Below, piece by piece: positions 26,901 through 39,383 of a DNA stretch of 64,000 bases. The translations under genes and the position numbers were made by a program. Source of the stretch: Undaria pinnatifida (lineage: Eukaryota > Sar > Phaeophyceae > Laminariales > Alariaceae); assembly GCA_012845835.1 (NCBI GenBank), contig JABAKD010000005.1:1027075-1091074 (forward strand), in the 5' to 3' direction. Each line of letters starts with the position of its first letter. Position 1 is the first letter of the stretch. A model generated the notes under the pieces. The model saw only the letters and a list, made by a program, of their open reading frames with translations, was not told where the DNA came from and made no database searches.

Positions 26901-29900
26901 CATCGCGTGTTCTGATTACAGTACTACGGTGGCGGCCATTAAGAGTCATTTATAGTCATTATAAATTCTTAGGCTAGGTATGATACTAGTTGGTTAGGCA
27001 CTGGAGTGCCATGGTTATGTGTAGGGCTGTAGTCTTGCCGACAATACGACACGTATCGGCAGGTGATTGGCTACGTACTTCGACGTATTCCTTTGAAAAA
27101 CTAGCTATTCCGATAGTAGATCGCCAACCAATTATGTGTTGGCTGGGCAGTACAGCAATCAGGTGCATGTCTTAGCGTTGTTGTCACTGGGGCTGTCAAT
27201 TGGCTTACTCTATCTGTTTGCGTTGTTGTTTTCCGCTTGTTGTCTTCGGGTCTTCTTCTTCTTCTTCTTCTTTCTCTTCTACTTCCTGGGATTTTTTATG
27301 GGTAATAAACATTCAAGCTGTTAGTATCGTAGTCCTTAATAGCCCGCGCTGCCTGCATATTGTCGGACGGTAACAAAAAAGCTATTGTTAATAGGGCTCC
27401 CCCTAGATATTGGCTGGTCTGGTACTCTCACGGCTAGTTGCATTGCTTGTAGTGTTTTGGCACAGTTCTGCCTTGTTCAGTCTTACTGAGGTGTTCGCGA
27501 GTTGACGTACGTGTGGTTCTTCTGAAAAATTCGAAGAAATACAGCTATTCGGCTTGCTACGCCACCCAAGTAGAAACTAGCCACGGACTTCATTCAGCCA
27601 ACTCCCAGCCATAATCGTGACCGGTTGGATTATGGAAATCAGGGTTGTGGCGCGGTTACGATATCGCTTTGGCAAGCGCGATGATAATGCGCACTACTCC
27701 AAGACAATTCCGAAATTAAACCTCAAGGGAGGCGATAAATGTACATGCTTTGGAGTTTATACATGACGGAGATCTATCGTGAGTAGGACGAAATTGGCCA
27801 CAACCTAGCGAAAACGATCTACCCCGTAGGCAGCGCTCTGTTAGATAAATACGACTGTATTCGCGTGATGTTGAATATGTCGTGTAGACCAGAAAACACA
27901 ATGCTCACGTGCGAAAGGCTAAAACAAACAAACGGGAACATCTCCCCTTCGCCCTAATGTTTGGTCTGCATCTCGTCCTAATGTGGATACCAGGTTCCTT
28001 TCCCCTAGATAGTACCGCCTCATTACACACAAGTTCAACGTCACTAGAGGTCCCAGACCCAGTTCCGCGCTGACCCGAGGTACCGAGTCACCTTGGCGTG
28101 TCCTCCACACCAAACCCGCACAAGAAATTACCTGCTACGGGCACAGCCCCACATTGACGTCACCGGCAGGATCCTTGTAACACTGTATTAGTAGTGCGGG
28201 GGTGAAAAATTTGGTTAATTTCCATCTTCGAGGGGGACGATACAGCACCTTTTTTTGCAGCCCGCGTTTCCAATGCTTGCCATGTCTCCTGACCATCGGC
28301 GGTGACAACAAGTTGCCATTTTTTGCTTGTTTTTCGTAGGCGTCAATCAACATCTTCTCCCTTCACCACCCGAAGAAATGAATGCTTCGTTAAAACAGTA
28401 GTACGAGTCCATGAAATTTGATCACCCATCATGATATTTCTATCTATCTTGTATAGCACCTGGCAATTCCCATTGTTGTACCACATCATTGTGTCACTGC
28501 AAACACCCGCCCCTCGATCGATACATTCGAAACCCTCTTCATATTAATTTAATTAATTCATTCATAGGGAATCAAGGAATTTGATACTTTCCGTTGTCAA
28601 AGCAGACGCTATGATAGTGCCCTCGAGCGACTCAGCCCCCTTAGGTTAGTTGTCGTGGCGCCTACGGCTGGCGTGATGCCTGTACCGTACGAATGTGTCC
28701 AGCATTTGGAAAAAAACAATCCGATAAAAAACGAAACACATGTACCTATCCCTATCCCTAACTCTAACCCGACCCCTGCCCATGGGCGACCGGCATGAGC
28801 GTTGTTCGGAATATTCCAGCACTCAGAAACCAACAATGTACACGTTAAAACGTACCTGATTCACGTGCACCACAACAACATTCGTAGGCGGAAGAGGAGA
28901 GAACCAAGACAGCTCTAGACAGATGGATTCAGATATTCAATGGGAGCAGAGCTCGATTCGACGCTTTTGATTCGTTGGAAGCGGCTGGTCGAAGGGTTCT
29001 GTCTTCTGAGGAAAATGCCAGGTGAGCCCACTTTATCACCGCCGTCTAGTGGTCCCTCCATAGTGCCGATTTGATAGTACTGGTTGCCCACTATAATAGT
29101 TACTACCTGGTGTGAAGTTGGAGGAAATTGGTGTGAACAACCAGTAGTGGAAGTATGCGGCATACTGACAGTAACCGCTTCAGTGCCGGTATTGTGCGGT
29201 TGACACACTGATTGCAAGATTTTCTCCTATGAGGAGAACACTAGGTGAGTCTGCTTTATCGCTGCAGAAATGGGCCTTCTATAGTGCCGGCTGCTTGCTC
29301 TAGTGCCTGTGAAGTTGGTTGGCAGAGTGAGAACAACCAGTGGTGGCAGTAGGCGGAGCACTCCCGGTTGTCGCCATTGTGCCGGTAGTTCTGGTTGGCA
29401 AGCTGGTTGCAGGACTTTCTCTTCCGAGGAGAATGCCGGGCGAGCCCGCTTTGCTGCCACAGTATAGTGACCCCTCTATTGTGCCGGTTGAGTAGTGCCG
29501 GTTGCCCGTTGCGGTGCCTGTCGAATTGGTTGGTACAGGTGGGAACAACTAGTCATGGCAAATTACAGAGTAATGCCGATTTTCCGTTGCAGTGCCGCTA
29601 TTTTCTGGTGGGTACACTTGTTTCAGCGCTTTCTCGACCGAGGAGAACGCCAGGTGAGCCAACTCTACATCTGCGCTGCTCTTGTTCGATCATGTTAATC
29701 CCCAAGTCCGTGACAGTGAAAAACGTGTGACATGCATAAGCTGAATGTGTGACGTTTCTCTCGAAACATGAAACAATGGGGGTGCAACAATGCCGTCCTC
29801 TTTGGCTCTCCGTTTGAGCACCTCTCTACCTTACCCCCGAAATTACCTTGGGCAGCTGAAATGACCTTGGACAGTTGAAACGACCTTCGACAGTTGAAAC

Positions 29901-32900
29901 GACCTTCGACAGTTGAAATGACATTCGACAGTTGAAATGACCTTCGACAGTTGAAATGACCTTCGACAGTTGAAATGACCTTCGACAATTGAAATGACCT
30001 TCGACAGTTGAAATGACATTCGACAATTGAAATGACCTTCAACACCTGAAATGACCTTCGACACTTGAAACGACCTTCGACACTTGAAATGACCTTCGAC
30101 AGTTGAAATGACCTTCGACAGTTGAAATGACATTCGACAATTGAAATGACCTTCAACACCTGAAATGACCTTCGACACTTGAAATGACTGGACGTGACCT
30201 TCGACACCTGAAATGACCTTCGATACTTACAATGACCTCGGGCAATTGAGATGACCTTCGACACTTGCTACGACAGCAGAGGTTCACCAACCATCGTGTG
30301 TTTCTGAGGGTCCTCCTCACTTGAAGAGCTCTATACCTATACCACATGTACCTCACCACCTCACACATACAAAAAAACTGACGTATTAATGGAATAAACT
30401 GAAAGGGAAGCCATTCCGATAAACAACCTCATGACCAGGTTATACATGAAAAACATATCCATATTTGCAAAACAAGAGTGACGTTCCGGCATTTTTTGCC
30501 TGGCCTCGTTAGAGCCCCAAAATCCCTCTCTAAGTAACGTTAAGTAAATCTGTCGCCAAAAAGGGTTTCCAATTGTTAAGGCGTTAAGGAGATTCGTCGC
30601 GCAGAAAACGTTCTCGCCAAAGAGTGCCGCCCCTATCGCAACCTTCTTTGCAATCCCATGGGAGCCATCCCGCGCTAGGGGTGCAGCGGATTCTAAGAAG
30701 TTTCTGAGCTCACGAAAAAGGAGCCCAATATCTCAGCCGATCCATGAATTGGAAGACATTCGTTCCCTCAACCCGACCAGTATTTGCTATTAATATGCGC
30801 TAGTCCCGAAACGAATACACTCGTAAAAAATAACGTACCATAACCGATAGGTCCACACGCTGAAAAGCTCAACTGGTCAGAAGGTGGGAAGGGCAGAAAA
30901 AGGTCAGAAACGTGTTGGCCCGAAACTTGCAACGCCTACCGCACTATTGAGAGACGACGCATGGCCTTGATTTGAGTCGAATACTACTCACAACGCGATA
31001 GCATTCCAACAGTATAGCGTAGGTGGTTTCCGAGTTGGAAAGCCATGTCAGTCACGGATGTGCAGGTCAAATATTTCTACCCCTGTCGTAGCAGAGGCCT
31101 GTTTTCGCCGAACGCTTTCGCCGACGAACTTGGGTTGCGTAGCCAATATTTTGCTAGTTGAATGTCATCCTTTTAAAGGAGTCAGAATCTATCTGCACGA
31201 AGCAATCGTGTTCTACCCGCCCCTGGGGTCTGTCCTCCCGCCGGGCCGTGGCAGGGCGTTCGTTGGCGAATCGAGTGCCCTTCTAGTTGCTAGGTTTAGC
31301 CTAGGATCGCGGGATGGCCTGCGTTTGCGAACCAAAACATTTCTCGCCGTTCTATTTGTCACGAGGTATAGCTCATAGCCGTTACATAGCCTGTAGTTGC
31401 AAGAAGTTGTGCTGTTGATGTTCTGTTCTTCGACAAGCGCAACCTACATTAAGAGCGTCGCTTACAGTAGAACATTGAACGGTAACCTTCCGGAGGAGCT
31501 CAGCTTGCAAAAGCAACGTATTTTGCACGTCCCTAGGACTTTTTGCGCCGATGAATCAAGACCGACCCCAAAGACCATAAGCGGGGGGGGGATCCGAACA
31601 TTTGATATTGTATTTTGGAAAAAACTTATAAGGACTGGCATCAAACGACGTCGCGAATAGATTCGCCTTGGCTCTTCGCGTTCCTTCCCCGAAATGTTCG
31701 GGTAGAGGCATGGTTATCATTTCCATTGCCCGCATTTGGTTTCTGCAACGAATACCTATGTATCTGTATCGAATAGTGACCTCCTATTCATCCGAACTGT
31801 ATTCGATACAGATACATAGGTGGTTAGGCGCGACTGTATGCGCACGTTTGTGGATAACAAAAGAGTTGGGTGCCATCGTAACTCCGGGAGGTTCGTTATC
31901 GAGCTTCGATCCAAGTACAGCAGCGCCGTAAAGCCTTCCAAGAGTTTCTTTCCTGCCTCGACTCTACGTATGTCATGTTTATGTTCGGAGTATTGACCAT
32001 CTCCGGACGCTTGCATCCTCGATTAAGATCAACCAGGGTGCGGAGATTAGACGCGACTATATGCGCATATTGTGGGGTGCCGGATAAATTTAACACAGCC
32101 ACGGGACAAGGCATTTCGTTGTTCAACTTTGACCGGGTACAGAATAGCGTTACCGCCTTGTGAAAGCCGGCTACGTCGGCAATCTGGCCCTGCAAAACAC
32201 CAAGCAACCTAAATCACTGAGAGTATGCGTTGGTCGAAGTTGACGGCTACATATTATCCTGTATCAGTATACATTTATTTACAATAGGTAATAGGGTTGG
32301 CTCCTCCGCCCCAATGACGGTGGGACCGTATTTCGGAAGCAAGAGATAAGCGGCATAGGGGGCAGCTAATACCATACGACGTGCAAGGTCTTCCCTTGGG
32401 ATGGGGTCGACTTCATATCCCGGGGGGCACTCCCGGGGGGCGTACTGGCATAGATTTATGGCAAGGAATCCAGCAAACTGAATAATCAGATAGACTTGCC
32501 CTTCAAACCCACACGTCCAGCCAGAACGCGCCAGTCGGGTGCAAATAAGCAAAGCCCCGCAAAACATCGAACACCACAAACTAACCGAAGAGAAATACCA
32601 CCCTACGGGCGAAGAAGATTCTAAGACGTTTATCAGCTCCTAGCATGAGGAGCTAGCTCAGTACCATCATCATCAACATCATCAACATCATCAATATCAT
32701 CAATATCATCATCGGCCGAAACATGACTTCAAACACGTTCGTTCGCGCAACCCAATTACCATTTCGATACATTACAGTTGCCCTGAAGCAACTATGATGG
32801 AAACATTATCTTAACGATCGATAGGTCCATGCTTGATGAAACGTTCGGCCCCAAAAGTGCAGCCCCGGCCGAGGGACGAATCTGAAGTAAGCTAAGCGAC

Positions 32901-35900
32901 TACTAAGCGACTACTGTACCGTGGCAGTATGTCAAATGATTGTCCTCATACTTCGCATCAGACAGTCCAACCCGCAGCTCTCTCTACCATGAATGTATGC
33001 TACTCTTGGACGGAACGCATCAAAACCAGGTGTGAATGCATCGCGGCGCAGATAGCGGAGGATGACGGGCTCCGAGCGGTGGAGGATCGATCGGAAGAAT
33101 GTACACGAAGCAGAGAGAGGTAAGGACATGATAAGTCGACCTACGGGGCGGGAGTATGAGGTGTCGGACGTCGACCAATCAGAGAGAAGTAAGAACACGG
33201 GAAAGGTACGATCACAAAGAGCTTCCCAACAGCGCAGGACTAGGAGGGGTGGGCTGTAGACTCGTGCCCGGGTCTACGATGACGCGATAAAACGACCCAC
33301 CATTACGCCCAAGCGGCAAGATAGTAGACAGATTTTCGCGGGGGGGGGGAAGGTTCGGTCAGAGAGAAAGTCAAAGCAGCAGGGAGAGGTAAATACAGCA
33401 GCACAAGGGGTCGTCAAATTATGTGGGGGAAAGCGAGAAGGGGTGTCGCCTCGTGCTAGAACTTACGACGAGGCGGTATAATGACGTGCAACATGCGAGA
33501 GCACCATGATAGTAGAGAGTTTCGGGCGGGAGGGGGGACGGTTAAAAACGGAGTGTGGCTGGTCATGGGCTGTCGAAGTCTCGCCGCCGCAAATCAGCTG
33601 GTGATGGTTCTGTATATTTACGCTTTGCAGTGAGCTTGCCCGTGGTGGGGCCACGGAAATTGACACCAAACCCTGATCAAGAACATGTGATGGTTCTGTG
33701 GTGGTAGAACAGAGCACAGGCGGTACAACGGTGCCTGCACCGTCATTAGAGCGTGTTGCAGATGTCAATTCGGTAGCCTATTCACAGGATAGGGAGGGTA
33801 TACCCTAAAACGGCCCCTTCATGGTTGAAGAAGTAGATGCACTGTTGTGCCGGGGTATTCAATACTTTCCCCTTCCTCTCACAAATGCACCACCGGAAGT
33901 GAAAGTATCTGAGCATATAGCAGACGAAAAAGTAGCATTGTTTTGCGGGGATGTTCAAGGATCACCCCCTTTCTTCCCACAAAATCCCCACTGTACGCAA
34001 TACGTGAAGCTTCTTGAGCATAATGCAGACGAAGAAGTATATCCACTTTGCGGATACGTGGAAGCATCGTCCCCTGCCTCTCACCAAGCCTCCGCGTACG
34101 TTAAGCTACTTTATCACGCTGCAGAGGCCCTGGGGGTCTGATCAGAAGGAGAGACAGGGATATCAGAAAGTTATGGACGTGAACAAACGCCAGATTTATG
34201 TAAGTGCGCTGTGCACTTTGTGGGTAATTTCGAGTACAGTACGTGTAAAGAGTCGTTCCGCGGTAGGGGTGCAGCATATTCTAACAATTTTCTGAGCTCC
34301 CAACATGAGCAGGGGTGCAGCATATTCCAAGAATTTTCTGAGCTCCCAACATGAGGAGCTAAATATCATCAACATCATCACCATCGCCCGAAACATGAAT
34401 TCGAAGGCATTTTCTCGCGAAATCCGACCAACACTTCCATGCGCTAGTCCTTATTAGTATTATACTCGAAACATAACCAGAACAATCCGTAGTTCCTCAC
34501 TTGAGGGGATCAACCGCACTATAGAGGCCAGAAACCTATAGTAACCCGAAAGGTCCAACCCCTACCGCACTATAGAGGGATGACTCGCCCCTCCTCTTAC
34601 AAATTGACCACCGCACATGGAGGTACTTCAGCATACCGCAGACAAAGAAGTTGATGCACATTGGGGGGGTGTTTAAACACACACCCTGCCTCTCACAAGC
34701 ACCCTTTACGTACGTGAAGAGTGCTTGGCTATTCTGCAGAACAAAGAGTAGATGCATGTTGAAGGCGTATTCTAGTACCATGTCTTTCTCTTGCAAATGC
34801 CTCACCCGTTGGTAATTGTACTTGGAGATGTTGCACGACATAGAACTATTTTGCAGGGGTTTTCAAGTAGCGTCCCCTGCCCCTCACAAACGCCTCGCTG
34901 TTCGCGGTTGAAAGGGCGTAGGCATACTGCAGACGGCCCGGAAGGCAGACAAGGACGAGAAGGGGATGTAGGAAGTTTTCATGGAACCTGAAAGGCTTGT
35001 TTGAAATAACTAAACGCGCTTTGCGGCGGTTTTCAAGCATCCTCTCCTTCCTATCGCAAATGCCCCACTGTACATACGTCAATGTACACGAGCGTACTGC
35101 AGACGATCTGCGAGTTTGACAAGGACGAGCGAGAGGTGTCCTAAGAGCTGTGGAACCTGTAAAATCGGTTTTGAATACATACGTAGACACATTTTGGCGG
35201 AGACACTTACATGCCAACCCACTCCTCTCACACAAGCCCCACTATCTCTATTATCTGTATATGCGTGAAGGTACTTGAGCATACTGCAGACAGTCTGGGA
35301 GGCAGACAAAAACGAGAGGGAAGTGTCGGAAGAGTTGTGGAACCTGCAAGGCTGGTTGTCCGTGGGTTCGCACAAGCTTGTGCAGCAAACTCTGCGGGCT
35401 TTTGTCCGAAGGTGCAGCCATCCCCTCGAGGTGAGAAAAATCGGCCCGTTTCGGACCCATGTGGATCCGCCAAAAGGACCACACCACCGCATGCTACCAA
35501 TATTATACTGTTAGGACGGTAAAGGTGCACCACGTGTGTGTTCTGAGGCTCCTAACCACTTGAGGAGGTATATCACCTATTCCTGACATTCGACTAGAAA
35601 ACTGATATTCGACTAGAGAACTGAAAAAGCAACCCGATGAACTCGATGAACAAACCCACGGTCTAGGTACACGGAAGCAACACAGTATCATCGTACAACG
35701 AATATTGGCACTACGGTTGTTTTGGGTTCATAAGGAGCGCCTTTCTACAAGAAAACAATTCAGCCAAAAAGCGAAAGGTTCTACGTACCCGCTACCACCG
35801 TCGCGCGCGTCTACAGACGATAGCACGATACTGTAGCTCATACAACACAGATGTCATGGCAGTGGTTATGACGACGGATTTTTGGTGTCTAGTGCTCGCA

Positions 35901-38900
35901 AGTGGCACCCCAACGATACGTTTACCTCGCCCCCACCCCTATCTACCACACGTACGTAAAACATCAATGGAAATGTGATTAGTCTACTATAAGGTGCTCG
36001 CATGTGAGACCCTGCTCTCGGCCCGTATGCAAAACGTGCGTTCTATTGTCATTTTAAGGCGACGAGTCTGCTTTGGGAGGCCCGCAATGCAGCAGAATTT
36101 GCTGGTGCGGCAAGGGCTACAGCCGCGACGCAGCGAGCCACCGAAGCTCGGAGCATAGCTAGCACCCGCCGTGATCGCAGGATCGTCGTGCGCAAGCACA
36201 AGGAAGAGCTTCTTCACGTGGGTGGAAGCATTAATGTTTTCTTATCTCTTGTATTGTGGCATTAAATTCCTGCTCTTGTGGCATAGTTGGGGTGTTTCAA
36301 TATAACAAAAGCTAGCACTAGCGGGGCATGTTGTCGATCACAACGAGCATAGTCGAGGCGAAGCGCGTAGTTGGCCGTATATTTAATGCTCATTAAGTAG
36401 AAAAAAGCGTAAACAACACGAAAAAAACAGCAGAATGCGGTGGATGGCGATGACGCCGGCGATGGTCGGTAGCGGCTTGAATGGGCAAGCCTATCAACCA
36501 AAAGGAAAATATTATTGCTCTTTTTGCCTGTCAGGTCAGCAGTGGGCAGGTAGTGGGCCGTGGTTCCAGCAGAATCGGTATCGGCGGGATCGGAGCAAGG
36601 GGATTCTTTTATAACAAGTGCTTGTATATCTCTAGAAACGTATGTAAGAAGAGGGATGGTGGGTTAATCAGGAAACAGCACGAAAAAAAGCCGCCCTCGC
36701 TTCGTAGAACTCCTTGTTGCCTCGGCTCACTTCCTTACGTCGGAAATAACAACAAGTTGAAGTGTCATGTTACCTGCCGTCTAGGAAGGGCATGCGGCGG
36801 CACTAGTATCAGCGTGCTGTGCGGACGCGTGCTGCGGTAAACGTATTAAGGTATACCTCTTTTTGTCGACTTGACCCTGAATCGTGGGTGTGTCGCTCTT
36901 GTATTACGACATGTATACCTGGTACTTTTTTACACCAAGGCCAAAACATTTGGTCATCGGGTACAGAGAGCAGCATAGAAAATTGACCTGATACTTCGAA
37001 GTAGACCTTCACGGCAGCATGCGCCTCCACATCCCCTATAAAGTGTTGCGCGGTTTCGAACGTTGCGAGTCGGACGCATCCCTTACCCTCGCAGCAGTCC
37101 TGGCTGAAACGCCCGTATGATCGATGACTGACGTATGACTGACGTATTCGGCTTTTATAGTCGGGCAGCTTTTCTTTCTGGTGCCCCAAGGACGGTGGTG
37201 TCTACACTTTTTTTTTTCGCACTTCTACTTTTCCAGATTCTGGACAAGCCATGGTCGCAAGTGTCGTCCCTTCTCTCCCTCTGTTCTTGCCTTCAATTTT
37301 TATCGCGCATAGGGTTCAGCAATCCCACTGCTCGTCAATTTTTCATCGAGTGTTGCTAGCCCACGCTCTCGCGCTTTCTGCAAGTCATTTTGTGGGCAAG
37401 AAAAAGACCCTACGAATTTATACGAGTATGCACTCGGGGGGATTCGAACTCACGAAACTGACCTATACCAGGATCAAGGATATCCTGATACGCCACCGGG
37501 CGACCGATACATATCATAGACTGGGGGGGGTGCACTCATTTCAGGCATACCCGTGGTCATAGAGACCTCCGCATCCCAACACTGACGGGACGGAGCGCGT
37601 CGGGATTTTTACCGACCAGGCAGGCATCGTTTGCGCAAGCGCGAAGCGACGCGTGAGGTGTTCGGCGGGTCGCCTGAAGGGTGGTGTGCGTCCTACTATA
37701 AGAACCGCTCGTGAGGCAAAACTTCGATAGCAGCTAAGGGCAGAAAATTTTACATTTGACGAGCGCTTTGCAGACGGACTAATCCCAGACAAAAAAAATA
37801 TGGTCCGTCCGCCTCCATTGACACTCCATTGACACTACCACAGTTTGGGTGTATCGGGTGGACTTGAAGCCCGGGGTGTGCTCTGATTTGGCACATAAGT
37901 TTTTTTTTGTTTATCGACTAAATAGTCGTCGTCACGAGGGCGTAACCCCTTTATCGTCGCCACCATCGTACAACGGACAACCAACTAGTTGGAGTTAACC
38001 AACTGTTATGATATTCGGATGCTGTGTCTTTTTTTGGGGGCGAACTATTTGGAATTGAAGTATGGTAAGATCATCTCTTTCAGCTAGCTGCACCTGCCTA
38101 TTAAGGATAAACCGCGTCGATTATGAGGCGGGATCATTTGTGCCGTGATGGAAAGGTTAAGCATTGATGTTCGGTTACTGTAAGCAGGCGGAAGAAGAGC
38201 GAGCGACGTCGGAAGACGCAGCGAGGTCACGCGCATTTGGCCAGGCGATCAAGGAGCTGAAGGCTTCGAACGTTAGCAGGAGAGAGGATATCGAAGCCCA
38301 ACTCCGTCGCGAAAGGTTTGAGGGGTGCTCTTGAGAACAACGATATACTTTTCTTTCGCGTGGTTGGCTGTGTTGCTGCACAGCGTGACGTGAGAGGTCA
38401 GACATGTCCTACGATAGGGGTAGCAAATGGAGCCCAACACATTCCTGCCTCGCGGGGCTTCTTCTTAACTGGGAAACCAAATAATATCGTCGGGATCGCT
38501 TTTGCGTTTGAAAATTTTAGCTGTTACTGTGTTGTCCATCGGAGTCCACTTCGAGTATTTCAGGGTTTCTGAAATGCTGTCCATCGGAGTCCACTTTGAG
38601 TATTTCAGTGTTTTTGAAATGCTGGTTTTTGGGTGGACTATCGCGTTCCTCACGTGCGAAGCTTCAGGAAATGCAGGCTCTACCCCTACAAGGTACACGG
38701 TATCGCGGCACGCATCATCATCACGAGCATTAGGAAAGGTGGTAAAGACGTAAAGACGGCCAAGGCTTCCAATGCTAGCAGGAGAGACTTGGTCGAACCC
38801 CAACTCCGTTTCAAAAGGTTAGATAGATACTTGGTGCTGTAGGGTTGACCAGACGTACGTGCGCTACGACAGAGGTAGGATTTTTTCTTGCCGTTTTGTG

Positions 38901-39332
38901 TTCTGGATGGCGGGGCATTTAACACGTTAGTAGGATTGTCGGAACGATAAATTAGGGGTGATTATCGCGGTAGAAACGGCAGGAGAAAACGGTTGTTAAC
39001 TGCTCGAGGTATTTTGGGGGATTGTTTGTACCAGGTATTTGATAGTAGAAAGCGCGAAGAGGGAAGCGCAATAAAACGAGTGTGTTGACAGCGTGACTGG
39101 CCGACAGCGGGTTATCTAGCGGTAACGGCTACGTGGGGCATGTTTCCGTCTCACTTAGACTCCGCGACACAAAGCAATTTTGGTCGACGGGGCTCCGCTG
39201 GGGAAAAACCAGCCGAGGTCGTCGCACGTTTACAATATGTATCGTTATATGCATAGAGGCATGTCACACTAGGGGTGAAGCAGACTACGGGAATTTTCCG
39301 AGCTCCTGACATAAGGATATCAACATCATCAA

Positions 39333-39383
<51 letters not shown>

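Noticed and set aside
29695..30264. 189-codon minus-strand repeat protein
   Set aside because: It is the 19 bp minisatellite; the apparent 19-residue repeat is arithmetic.
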